From: Rhodocyclaceae bacterium
Lineage (GTDB): Bacteria > Pseudomonadota > Gammaproteobacteria > Burkholderiales > Rhodocyclaceae
Assembly: GCA_008080565.1 (NCBI GenBank)
Contig: VIKE01000023.1
Span: 1-50,463 of the forward strand
Reading direction: 5' to 3'
DNA: 50,463 nt
This document shows, piece by piece, positions 19,738 to 26,870 of the stretch (the first letter of the stretch is position 1; every line of letters begins with the position of its first letter). The position numbers and the translations under genes were made by a program. The notes beneath the pieces are model-generated. The model was given only the letters and a program-made list of their open reading frames with translations, made no database searches and was not told where the DNA came from.

Positions 19738-20238
19738 TCAAGCGATATAGACAGCCGCGGTCAGGCGGTCGATCAGGCCGGCAAGTGCGTGGCGGACGGA
19801 TTGCTCGCGAACCATGGCCCGGTCGCCGCTGAAATGACAGGTCTGAGCCTCGCACCCCCCGTCTTTACGGGCCCAGGCGAAACAAACCATCCCCACTGGC
19901 TTTTCTGGTGAACCGCCTCCCGGCCCGGCAATGCCGGTAATCGCCACCGACCAGTCGGCTCGACTGTTTGCCAGAACTCCCTGAGCCATGGCCCTCGCCA
20001 CCGCCTCAGAAACAGCGCCATGGCGCTCCAGAGTGCTTTCAGGAACGCCAAGCATATCGACTTTGGCGGCGTTCGAGTAAGTCACGAAACCGCGGTCGAA
20101 CCACGCCGAACTGCCGGCGATGGCCGTTACCGACTGGGCGAGCCAGCCGCCAGTACAGGATTCGGCTGCCGCCAGCCATTCGCCACGCTCGAGGAGCAGA
20201 CGACCCAGACCTTCGGCAAGTTTTTCCAGTTCGGACAT
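19738..20238 (-). CDS. CinA family protein (NMN amidohydrolase PncC type)
   Basis: A 166-residue stand-alone CinA C-terminal domain protein. Such enzymes deamidate nicotinamide mononucleotide to nicotinic acid mononucleotide in pyridine-nucleotide salvage. Conserved elements seen are AAESCTGGWLAQSVTAIAGSSAWFDRGFVTYSN (in parts) and the ITGIAGPGGGSPEKPVG loop. The ATG at 20238 is preferred; a GTG six codons upstream is less likely. It is divergent from mobA across 32 nt. The deamidase role is inferred from the family. Confidence 0.88.
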   Translation of the reverse strand: MSELEKLAEGLGRLLLERGEWLAAAESCTGGWLAQSVTAIAGSSAWFDRGFVTYSNAAKVDMLGVPESTLERHGAVSEAVARAMAQGVLANSRADWSVAITGIAGPGGGSPEKPVGMVCFAWARKDGGCEAQTCHFSGDRAMVREQSVRHALAGLIDRLTAAVYIA

Positions 20239-20270
20239 AATGCTCAATCCTAGCACGCGCCCCGAAACGA

Positions 20271-20867
20271 ATGCCGACCATTGCCACCATACAACCCGAA
20301 GCGCTGATCACCGGTGTGATCCTCGCCGGGGGCCAAGGAACACGCATGGGCGGCGTCGACAAAGGCCTGCAGTTGCACGCTGGGAAAGCGCTGGTCAGGC
20401 ACGTCGCCGAAAGACTGGCCCCCCAGGTTGATCAGCTCATGATCAATGCCAACCGCAACGAAGCAGCCTATACGGCCTTTGGCTATCCGGTGTTTGCCGA
20501 TCGGATAACCGGCTTCGCCGGGCCGCTGGCCGGACTTCATGCCGCCCTGAGTGCTGCCAGCACGCCACTGGTGCTCACCGTGCCCTGCGATTCACCCGGA
20601 TTGCCGCTTGATCTGGTCGGTCGTTTGCACGACGCGCAGCAGAGCAGTCATGCAAACCTGGCCATCGCCACGGCGGGCGGCCGTCTTCACCCGGTTTTCT
20701 GCCTGTGCCGCCGCTCGCTATTGGCACAACTCGAAGCCTATCTGCTGGGCGGCGGGCGCAAGGTTGCGGCATGGTGCGCCGACATGGGCGCCATCGAAGT
20801 CGATTTTTCGGACCAGTGCCAAGCCTTCGACAATTTCAACACCCTGGGCGACCTGACCAGAAGCTGA
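20271..20867 (+). CDS. mobA: Molybdenum cofactor guanylyltransferase MobA
   Basis: Transfers GMP from GTP to Mo-molybdopterin, making the guanine dinucleotide cofactor of DMSO-reductase family enzymes such as nitrate, perchlorate or formate enzymes. The 198-residue protein has the nucleotide-binding LAGGQGTRMGGVDKGL (about 20-35), GPLAGLHAAL, and the metal-binding VPCDSPGLP. Length is usual (about 195). No molybdoenzyme gene is in the window. It is followed by an unrelated small gene with its own promoter. Confidence 0.94.
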   Translation: MPTIATIQPEALITGVILAGGQGTRMGGVDKGLQLHAGKALVRHVAERLAPQVDQLMINANRNEAAYTAFGYPVFADRITGFAGPLAGLHAALSAASTPLVLTVPCDSPGLPLDLVGRLHDAQQSSHANLAIATAGGRLHPVFCLCRRSLLAQLEAYLLGGGRKVAAWCADMGAIEVDFSDQCQAFDNFNTLGDLTRS

Positions 20868-20896
20868 GTTCGCCAAGAACCTGTGGAAAACCGATA

Positions 20897-20924
20897 TTGC
20901 ACCGCAACATATTCAAGCTATACT
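20897..20924 (+). promoter_or_regulatory. Sigma-70-like promoter of the small conserved gene
   Basis: TTGCAC, a 16-bp spacer and TATACT, with the -10 box 42 nt before the ATG at 20967. Good match at both hexamers and placed just after mobA ends. Confidence 0.6.
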
Positions 20925-20966
20925 CGATGCGCAGGAACAATAATTGTCCATAAATCGAGAACAGCC

Positions 20967-21149
20967 ATGAACGTCAAGATCCATTACCGCATAACCCAGG
21001 ACCGCGCCGGCATCCCGCAGGACTACACCGGCGCCCGCCACTTTGTAGTAAGCGAAGGCGAAGCAATCGAAGACACCGCAACCCATCAGCTGGCGACCGA
21101 TTATCAGGTCCCGAAAAGCGCTGTCCAGATCTGCCGCATCGAGAGCTGA
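20967..21149 (+). CDS. Small hypothetical protein
   Basis: A 60-residue acidic, soluble protein beginning MNVKIHYRITQDRAG, with no signal peptide, no cysteine pair and no motif I recognise except a single Cys near the C-terminus. It has its own promoter (20897) and terminator (21181), so it is probably a real, separately expressed gene. A longer reading from 20883 is possible but runs through the promoter. Function unknown. Confidence 0.65.
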   Translation: MNVKIHYRITQDRAGIPQDYTGARHFVVSEGEAIEDTATHQLATDYQVPKSAVQICRIES

Positions 21150-21180
21150 ACCACCCCGACGGCCCCCACACCAAATGATC

Positions 21181-21218
21181 GGCACGGCACGCCAGAAAGG
21201 GCGTCTCCGTGCCTTTTT
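21181..21218 (+). terminator. Rho-independent terminator of the small gene
   Basis: Arms GGCACGG (21181) and CCGTGCC (21207), with an inner GCC/GGC pairing, then TTTTT. It lies 31 nt after the small gene's stop. Confidence 0.75.
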
Positions 21219-21236
21219 CACGACTGCACACTGACG

Positions 21237-21251
21237 TTGTGCGTCGCACAA
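21237..21251. promoter_or_regulatory. Perfect dyad TTGTGCG-T-CGCACAA, possible operator
   Basis: Two 7-bp arms around one base, too tight to fold well as RNA, hence more likely a protein-binding site. It lies between the terminator at 21218 and the candidate small RNA. Confidence 0.4.
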
Positions 21252-21403
21252 TTTTAGAACAACCACATTTTGTTACAGAAGGCTACGAAAGTACGACAGA
21301 CTTTGGGAGCACGGGAACTTACACTGCAGTTGTGCATTGAACCCCTCCTCTCGAAACTCCCCCTTTCGAGAATTTCGACCCCGCCACTGGCGGGGTTTTT
21401 TTT
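21252..21403 (+). ncRNA. Candidate small RNA with CU-rich hairpin and strong terminator
   Basis: The stretch between two terminators has no credible reading frame but ends in a stable structure. A hairpin at 21349-21371 (arms TCTCGAAA and TTTCGAGA) exposes the loop CTCCCCC; it is preceded by CCCCTCC and followed by a strong terminator. C-rich, anti-Shine-Dalgarno loops are typical of Hfq-dependent regulators. The 5' end is not fixed: no clear promoter was found, so the start is only the lower limit of the unit. It could instead be leftover leader sequence. Confidence 0.35.
21379..21403 (+). terminator. Strong rho-independent terminator
   Basis: Arms CCCCGCC and GGCGGGG around ACT, then eight T. 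No protein gene ends within 200 nt upstream on this strand, so it must end some non-coding transcript; see the candidate small RNA. Confidence 0.88.
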
Positions 21404-21426
21404 GCTCAGTCACCGCACCGGGCCGT

Positions 21427-21432
21427 TATAAT
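21427..21432 (+). promoter_or_regulatory. Candidate -10 element for the cytochrome c5 gene
   Basis: A consensus TATAAT 33 nt before the ATG at 21466. The best -35 (TTGCTC, 21402) is at a long 19-bp spacing, so only the -10 is proposed. Confidence 0.45.
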
Positions 21433-21465
21433 GGTGTTTTTAAACATTGCACTGGGGTCTTGAGC

Positions 21466-21909
21466 ATGGCCGAGCAACATTCTTCCAAGAGCATCATGTG
21501 GGCAACGATCATCGTCACCGCCATTCTGATTGCTGTCATTTACCCGCTGACCGCCAACAAGAGCGGCTCGACGGCAACCACCAGCAGCGCAGCCGACGAA
21601 GCAGATATTCGCATTCAGCCGGTTGCCCGGTTTGAACTGGCCAAGGCCGAAGCACCTGCCGCCAGCGGCCCCCGCGATGGCGCAACGATTTACAACACGG
21701 TCTGCGGTGCCTGCCACAACACTGGCGCTGCCGGCGCTCCGAAGATCGACGACAAGGCTGCTTGGGCGCCGCGTCTGGCTACCGGCAAGGATGCGCTGAT
21801 CAAGAGCGTCACCAATGGCAAGGGTGCCATGCCCCCGAAGGGCGGCGCCACGCTGTCCGATGACGAAATAAAGGGTGCGGTCGAATACGTGATGGGCAAA
21901 GCAAAATAA
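21466..21909 (+). CDS. Membrane-anchored cytochrome c5 family protein
   Basis: A 147-residue monoheme cytochrome. The N-terminus has one membrane segment (about 11-28, WATIIVTAILIAVIYPL) with no cleavage site, then a periplasmic linker and a class I cytochrome domain with CGACH (about residues 81-85) and an axial Met in GAMPPKGG. The ATG at 21466 is chosen over an upstream frame that runs through the terminator at 21379. The domain resembles each half of the diheme protein at 2114. Likely a small membrane-tethered electron shuttle; partner unknown. Confidence 0.9.
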   Translation: MAEQHSSKSIMWATIIVTAILIAVIYPLTANKSGSTATTSSAADEADIRIQPVARFELAKAEAPAASGPRDGATIYNTVCGACHNTGAAGAPKIDDKAAWAPRLATGKDALIKSVTNGKGAMPPKGGATLSDDEIKGAVEYVMGKAK

Positions 21910-21929
21910 GACTTCATCACCCACATCAA

Positions 21930-21952
21930 GGGAGGCTGCGGCCTCCCTTTTT
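21930..21952 (+). terminator. Rho-independent terminator of the cytochrome c5 gene
   Basis: Arms GGGAGGC and GCCTCCC around TGCG, then TTTTT, 20 nt after the stop. Confidence 0.85.
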
Positions 21953-21976
21953 CATGGACATAATTTTCGTGCACGT

Positions 21977-22001
21977 AAAAAAGGGCGCCTCGTGAGCGCC
22001 C
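21977..22001 (-). terminator. Rho-independent terminator of the Ala/Lys-rich protein gene
   Basis: On the minus strand, arms GGGCGC and GCGCCC around a 7-nt loop, followed by TTTTTT; it lies about 50 nt after the stop at 22050 and faces the plus-strand terminator at 21930. Confidence 0.8.
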
Positions 22002-22049
22002 CGGCCAGCACAGCTTTTGGAGGGCTGCGACTGACGTCCTGCGGATTCC

Positions 22050-22364
22050 TTACTTCTTGGCCGGTTCAGCAGCCTTCGCGGCTTCCGGAGCGGCAGCAGG
22101 GGCGGCGGCCGGCTCAGCGGCCTTCTTCGCCTTCTTGACCTTGGCAACCGGCTTGGCTTCTTCCTTTTTCACTTCCGTGGCGGCTGCGACGGCCGGCTTG
22201 GCTTCCGGCGCCTTGACGGCTTCAGCAGCCTTCGGACCTTCGGCCTTGACGGTGGCAGCGACCGGAGCAGCAGCCTTCACTTCAGCGGCGGCTGGTTTGA
22301 CATCAGCGGCGTGGGCAACACCAAAAGCGGTAGCAAGGATGATGGCGACGAGTTGTTTGGTCAT
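22050..22364 (-). CDS. Ala/Lys/Pro-rich exported low-complexity protein
   Basis: A 104-residue protein with a signal peptide (MTKQLVAIILATAFGVAHA, about 1-19) followed by a low-complexity chain made almost only of Ala, Lys, Pro, Glu and Val, with a basic core KPVAKVKKAKKAAEP. It resembles histone H1-like or TonB-linker tails, but the signal peptide places it in the periplasm. The ATG at 22364 has GGAG 8 nt upstream and the gene has a terminator. No defined function; such chains bind polyanions or act as spacers. Confidence 0.7.
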   Translation of the reverse strand: MTKQLVAIILATAFGVAHAADVKPAAAEVKAAAPVAATVKAEGPKAAEAVKAPEAKPAVAAATEVKKEEAKPVAKVKKAKKAAEPAAAPAAAPEAAKAAEPAKK

Positions 22365-22503
22365 TTTTGATTCTCCAGTGTTGTTGGTTCGGTTTTTGAT
22401 CCGGCTTTGCAAAATTGCGCTGCCTTGTGCCGAATAACGCGACTGGTTACAGCCCGGATGTCATGAGCAGAGTAACCCGTTGTAACGGGGTGTCACCAAG
22501 CGG

Positions 22504-24495
22504 TTAGCGCTTGTTTCCGGCCAGCATGGCCTTCATGGCGTCGAGCCGGGCACTGCCGGTGGCCTTGTCGGGCGGGACATCCTGTTTGCCACCGGAGAAC
22601 CGGACATCCTCCTTCCCCATTTCGTCGATGAAGCGCGATGGCTCGCAGGGCACGAATTCGCGCGCCTGTTTGCGGCGTTCGCAGTAGGAAATATTCAGGG
22701 TGTGCTGGGCGCGGGTGATACCGACGTACATCAGGCGGCGCTCTTCTTCCAGTTTGACCGGATCGACCGATTCCCGGTGCGGCAGGATGCCTTCCTCGAC
22801 GCCGACCAGGAAGACATTCTTGTATTCCAGCCCCTTGGCGGCGTGCAGGGTCGACAGCTGGACGGCGTCGTAATCGTCGTCGTTCTGCTTGTCGAGCATG
22901 TTGATCAGCGCAATGCTCTGGGTCAGATCGACCAGCGTCTTGCCATCGAGCTCGCCTTTTTTGTTGAGCCAGTTGGCAAATTCGCAGACGTTGGCCCAGC
23001 GCGTTTGCGCCGTGCGTTCCTCTTCGTGGTCGTAGAGGAAGGTTTCGTAATCGATGGCCTTGAGCAGATCGGGCAGGACCTGATGCGCCGGCTCTTTGCT
23101 GGCCCGCGACTGGGTGCGATTGATGAAGTTGCAGAACTCGAGCAGGGGATCGAGCTGACGGGGCTGGACGCGGTGCGCGAAGCCTTCTTCAAAGGCGGCC
23201 TGGAACAGCGAGACATGACGCTCGCCGGCATAGATGCCGAGCACCTGCAGGGTCGCGGCGCCAATGCCGCGCTTGGGCGTGGTGGCGGCGCGGATGAAGG
23301 CCGGGTCGTCGTCTTCGTTGGCGAGCAGGCGCAAATAGGCCGTGATGTCCTTGATCTCGGCCTTGTCGAAGAAGGATTTGCCGCCGGAGAGCAGGTAGGG
23401 AATGCGGTGGTCGCGCAAATATTCTTCGAAAATCCGCGCCTGATGGTTGGAGCGGTAGAGGATGGCGTAATCCTTGAACTTGGCGCGATGCTCGAACTTG
23501 TGCGCCTGCAGTTTCATGACCACGCCTTCGGCCTCGGCGTCATTGTCGCGGCAGGCGGTGACGGAAATCTGTTCGCCGTGGCCGAGGTCGGACCACAGCT
23601 TCTTGTCGAACAGTTTTTCGTTGTGCGAGATGACGTTGTTGGCGGCCTTGAGGATTCTTACGGTCGACCGGTAATTTTGCTCCAGTTTGATGACTTTGAG
23701 GGCAGGAAACTCGGTCGGCAGTTTCTTGAGATTCTCGATGTCGGCGCCGCGCCAGCCGTAGATGGCCTGGTCGTCATCGCCGACGGCCGTGAACTGGGCG
23801 CGGACGCCGGTCAGCAGCTTGAGTAGCTGGTACTGGCAGGCGTTGGTGTCCTGATATTCATCGACCAGCAGGTAACGCAGGCGGTTCTGCCACTTGTCGG
23901 CAATTTCCGGGTGCTCGGTGAACAGTTTGACCGGCAGGCCGATCAGGTCGTCGAAATCGACCGCCTGATAGGCCTTGAGCGTCGCTTCGTAGGAAAGGAA
24001 GGCGTGGGCGGCCAGCTTTTGGTGCTCGTCGGTGGCCAGATGGCGCGCTGCTTCGGGGGTGATCAGGCCATTTTTCCAGTTGGAAATGGTGGACTGGACG
24101 ATGCGCAGCGTTGCCTTGTCGACGGTGCCGGCCGTTTCGCTGATGATGCCGGCGCAATCGGCCGAATCGAAAATCGAGAAACGCGGCTTGTAGCCAAGCG
24201 CCTTGGCCTCCTCGCGCAGAATGCGGACGCCCAACGAGTGGAAAGTCGAAATCTGCAATTCGTCGGCTTGTTGCTTGGAGAGCAGCTTGCCGATGCGCTC
24301 CTGCATTTCCTTCGCGGCCTTGTTGGTGAAGGTGATGGCGGCGATGTTGCGCGGATTGAAGCCGCAGTTTTGCACCAGGTAGGCGATTTTCTGCGTGATC
24401 ACCCGCGTTTTGCCCGAGCCGGCGCCCGCCAGCACCAGCAGGGGGCCGTCGAGGTAGTGGATCGCTTCGCGTTGCGGTTGATTGAGGCCGGACAT
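22504..24495 (-). CDS. rep: ATP-dependent DNA helicase Rep
   Basis: Superfamily 1A 3'-5' helicase that helps replication forks past bound proteins. The 663-residue product has Walker A AGAGSGKT (23-30), TFTNKAAKEM, motif II VDEYQDTN, GDDDQAIYGWRGA, EQNYRS, and the C-terminal HAAKGLEYKNVFLVGVEEG and VGITRAQ motifs. Length and the start MSGLNQPQREAI fit Rep (E. coli 673) better than UvrD (720). It is a single gene; the upstream 137 bp hold a family 1 repeat. Confidence 0.93.
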   Translation of the reverse strand: MSGLNQPQREAIHYLDGPLLVLAGAGSGKTRVITQKIAYLVQNCGFNPRNIAAITFTNKAAKEMQERIGKLLSKQQADELQISTFHSLGVRILREEAKALGYKPRFSIFDSADCAGIISETAGTVDKATLRIVQSTISNWKNGLITPEAARHLATDEHQKLAAHAFLSYEATLKAYQAVDFDDLIGLPVKLFTEHPEIADKWQNRLRYLLVDEYQDTNACQYQLLKLLTGVRAQFTAVGDDDQAIYGWRGADIENLKKLPTEFPALKVIKLEQNYRSTVRILKAANNVISHNEKLFDKKLWSDLGHGEQISVTACRDNDAEAEGVVMKLQAHKFEHRAKFKDYAILYRSNHQARIFEEYLRDHRIPYLLSGGKSFFDKAEIKDITAYLRLLANEDDDPAFIRAATTPKRGIGAATLQVLGIYAGERHVSLFQAAFEEGFAHRVQPRQLDPLLEFCNFINRTQSRASKEPAHQVLPDLLKAIDYETFLYDHEEERTAQTRWANVCEFANWLNKKGELDGKTLVDLTQSIALINMLDKQNDDDYDAVQLSTLHAAKGLEYKNVFLVGVEEGILPHRESVDPVKLEEERRLMYVGITRAQHTLNISYCERRKQAREFVPCEPSRFIDEMGKEDVRFSGGKQDVPPDKATGSARLDAMKAMLAGNKR

Positions 24496-24575
24496 GACTG
24501 TGCAAATGACGGCGCCCCGACGAGGCGGGGCGCGCTGGATAGGTTGCCTTGATTCTAACCTACCGACTCAATGCT

Positions 24576-24624
24576 GAAAATCGACCATTTTTACGTTTCA
24601 CGTAGTAAACCGGGTTGACCGTGG
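24576..24624 (+). repeat. Family 1 dispersed repeat interrupted by a small palindrome
   Basis: The 5' half (AAAATCGACCATTTTT) and the 3' half (CGGGTTGACCGTGG) are both recognisable, but about 17 extra bases containing TACG-TTTCA-CGTA split them. It lies between the rep start and the end of the small gene at 24633. Confidence 0.6.
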
Positions 24625-24632
24625 AAGCCGCC

Positions 24633-24950
24633 TCAAACGGTATCGTCGATACCGATCAGACGATCCAGCGGCACACCGGGCTTGATCAGGCTGTCCGTGC
24701 CGAAATCCATTTCGAGCAGTTGCGCCGCAACGTCGCGCGCCCCTTGCAGCACGCGCTCCTGACCGTGAAAGTCGCCGACGGCGCCAGGGTCAACTTCGGC
24801 GATCTCCTGTTGCAGCGTGCGCTGGCGATCGCCTTCGATGCCTTCCATGACTTCGACCCGCCGAATCTGTTCGTTGTCGGCCGGACGCACCCGCTCGCTC
24901 GATTCACGAGTGGCGCGTTGCGTGGTGCTCGACAAACGGGTGAGTTTCAT
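24633..24950 (-). CDS. Hypothetical protein with a structured start site
   Basis: A 105-residue soluble, charged protein beginning MKLTRLSSTTQRATRES. I do not recognise the family. The frame is believed because AGGAG lies 6 nt before the ATG at 24950 and the gene follows the DUF4197 gene by 44 nt on the same strand, whereas a competing plus-strand frame over the same region lacks a ribosome site. The ribosome site and first two bases of the start codon sit in a perfect hairpin (24949-24971). Probably the last gene of a pilT-pilU-DUF4197 run. Confidence 0.6.
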   Translation of the reverse strand: MKLTRLSSTTQRATRESSERVRPADNEQIRRVEVMEGIEGDRQRTLQQEIAEVDPGAVGDFHGQERVLQGARDVAAQLLEMDFGTDSLIKPGVPLDRLIGIDDTV

Positions 24951-24971
24951 TGGGGGCTCCTTGCCCCCAAT
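24949..24971 (-). promoter_or_regulatory. Perfect hairpin enclosing the ribosome-binding site
   Basis: On the minus strand, ATTGGGGGC and GCCCCCAAT form nine uninterrupted pairs around the loop AAGGA. The loop is the Shine-Dalgarno core, and the final AT is the first two bases of the ATG at 24950. The fold presents the ribosome site in the loop but ties up the start codon, so it could gate translation; it lacks a T-run and so is not a terminator. Confidence 0.6.
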
Positions 24972-24994
24972 TACGGCAGTTAAAGCCGATAGCT

Positions 24995-25684
24995 TTAATT
25001 CAGCGCGCCAAAGACGTTTTTCAGCAGATCGCTACCAGCGCCCATCGGGTTGGCGCGCAGCTTCTTTTCCTCTTCGGCGATCATCAGGAACAGGCCGTCC
25101 ATGGCCTTCTGCGTCACGTAGCTATCGACGTCGGCATTCTGCTTGTCGACCAGCCCGGCGCTCGCCGCCTTGCCGGCAAACTTGTTGTACTGGTCGGCCA
25201 GTTGAAGCTTGGCAGTTTCCTTCTTGACGATGGGCTTGAACTTGGCGGTCAGCTGATCAGTGGAAGTGCGCTTGAAATACTGCGTCACGCTGTCCTCGCC
25301 GCCGGTCAGGATGTCCTTGGCGTCCTTGACGCTCATCTTCTTGATCGATTCGGTCAGGATCGGCTTGGCTTCGGCCACCGCATTTTCGGCCGCATGGTTC
25401 ATCGTTTCGACCAGTTGGTCAGCCTGCTTGCCCATGCCGAACATGCGCAGCGCCGAATCGGCCTTTTCCAGATAGCCGGGCAGCTTGATCTTGACCTTGT
25501 CGTTGCCGAGGAAACCGCCATTCTTGCCGAGCGACGCAACGGCGTAATCAGCGCCCTTGGCCAGTGCTTCCTTGACACCGGCACTGGCGTCGCCGCTGGA
25601 AATGGCATCAAGTGCCCCGGCCTGGGCGAATCCCACGGTCAACCCGAAAAAAAGGGCAAAAACGGAATGTTTCAAGGCGTGCAT
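24995..25684 (-). CDS. DUF4197 domain protein, exported
   Basis: A 229-residue protein with a signal peptide (about 1-22, ending FAQA) and a DUF4197 domain over most of the rest: helical, with the typical ALAKGADYAVASLGKNGGFLGND start and the KKMSVKDAKDILTGGEDSVTQYF segment. Function unknown. The ATG at 25684 has AAAGGAG 8 nt upstream. Part of the signal peptide (ALFFGLTVG) is encoded by a family 1 repeat, as in dsbA. It lies 16 nt after pilU and may share its message. Confidence 0.85.
   Translation of the reverse strand: MHALKHSVFALFFGLTVGFAQAGALDAISSGDASAGVKEALAKGADYAVASLGKNGGFLGNDKVKIKLPGYLEKADSALRMFGMGKQADQLVETMNHAAENAVAEAKPILTESIKKMSVKDAKDILTGGEDSVTQYFKRTSTDQLTAKFKPIVKKETAKLQLADQYNKFAGKAASAGLVDKQNADVDSYVTQKAMDGLFLMIAEEEKKLRANPMGAGSDLLKNVFGALN
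25633..25664 (-). repeat. Family 1 dispersed repeat inside the DUF4197 signal peptide
   Basis: The plus strand reads CCACGGTCAACCCGAAAAA then AAGGGCAAAAACGG, nearly identical to the dsbA copy. It encodes ALFFGLTV at about residues 10-17. Confidence 0.8.
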
Positions 25685-25700
25685 AAGAGGCTCCTTTGGA

Positions 25701-26837
25701 TCAGACGATGTCGAGGTGACCGATGCCGGTCGATAGATCGCGGTCCTTCGATTCCTTGCCGTGCAGCTTGATCTGCAGGCGCAGGTCGTTGAGCGAGTCG
25801 GCGTTGCGCAGCGCATCTTCGTAGGTGATCTTGCCGGCTTCGTAGAGGTCGAACAGCGCCTGGTCGAAAGTCTGCATACCAAGTTCGCGCGACTTCTTCA
25901 TGATCTCCTTGATCTCATGCACTTCGCCCTTGAAGATCAGGTCCGAAATCAGCGGCGAGTTGAGCATGACCTCGATCGCTGCCATGCGGCCCCGGCCGTC
26001 TTTTTTCGGAATCAGGCGCTGCGAAACGAGGGCGCGCAAGTTCAGCGAGAGATCCATGAGCAGTTGCTGACGACGCTCTTCCGGAAAGAAGTTGATGATC
26101 CGGTCAATGGCCTGGTTGGCGCTGTTGGCGTGCAGCGTAGCCAAGGCCAGGTGACCGGTTTCGGCGAAGGCAATGGCGTAGTCCATGGTATTGCGGTCAC
26201 GGATTTCGCCCATCAGGATGACGTCCGGTGCCTGGCGCAGCGTGTTCTTGAGCGCCGGGCCCCAGTCGTCGGTATCGACGCCAACTTCGCGCTGGGTAAC
26301 GATGCAGTTCTTGTGCTCGTGGACGTACTCGATCGGGTCTTCGATGGTGATGATGTGACCGTAGGAATTCTCGTTGCGATAATCGACCAGCGCCGCCAGC
26401 GAGGTCGTCTTGCCGGTACCCGTGCCGCCGACAAAGATGATCAGGCCGCGCTTGGTCATCGCCAGATCCTTGAGCACGGGCGGCAACAGCAGTTCGTCCA
26501 GCGTCGGGATAGTCATGTTGATCGTCCGGCAAACAACGCCGACACGACCCTGCTGAACCAGCGCATTGACCCGGAAACGTCCAATGCTGGCCGGCGAAAT
26601 GGCGAAATTGCACTCCTTGGTCGCTTCGAACTCGGCCGCCTGACGATCGTTCATGATCGAGCGGGCCAGTTCGGCGGTGTGCTGCGGCGTCAGAATCTGG
26701 TTCGAGACCGGCGTGATCTTGCCGTCAATCTTGATGGCCGGCGGAAAACCGGCAGTGATGAAGAGATCGGAGCCTTTCTTTTGCGACATCAGACGCAAAA
26801 GATCGTGCATGAATTTCATTGCCTGATCGCGTTCCAT
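25701..26837 (-). CDS. pilU: Type IV pilus retraction ATPase PilU
   Basis: PilT-like secretion ATPase of 378 residues that aids PilT in pulling back type IV pili, powering twitching motility and DNA uptake. It shows Walker A GGTGTGKTTS (about 136-145), the Asp box ITIEDPIEYVHEH, Walker B ILMGEIRD and the His box TGHLALATLHAN. The C-terminal extension beyond the PilT length and the order after pilT point to PilU. The ATG at 26837 has AGGGG upstream; the gap to pilT is 33 nt. Confidence 0.93.
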   Translation of the reverse strand: MERDQAMKFMHDLLRLMSQKKGSDLFITAGFPPAIKIDGKITPVSNQILTPQHTAELARSIMNDRQAAEFEATKECNFAISPASIGRFRVNALVQQGRVGVVCRTINMTIPTLDELLLPPVLKDLAMTKRGLIIFVGGTGTGKTTSLAALVDYRNENSYGHIITIEDPIEYVHEHKNCIVTQREVGVDTDDWGPALKNTLRQAPDVILMGEIRDRNTMDYAIAFAETGHLALATLHANSANQAIDRIINFFPEERRQQLLMDLSLNLRALVSQRLIPKKDGRGRMAAIEVMLNSPLISDLIFKGEVHEIKEIMKKSRELGMQTFDQALFDLYEAGKITYEDALRNADSLNDLRLQIKLHGKESKDRDLSTGIGHLDIV

Positions 26838-26870
26838 GGTTTCCCCTTGTCTGTTCTGTCAGATGCCCGA

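Noticed and set aside
22475..22490. Hairpin CCCGTT/AACGGG after rep
   Set aside because: Two-base loop and no T-run, so not a credible terminator.
24615..24983. Plus-strand frame over the small gene at 24633
   Set aside because: Starts inside a family 1 repeat and has no ribosome site; the minus-strand frame has AGGAG at good spacing.
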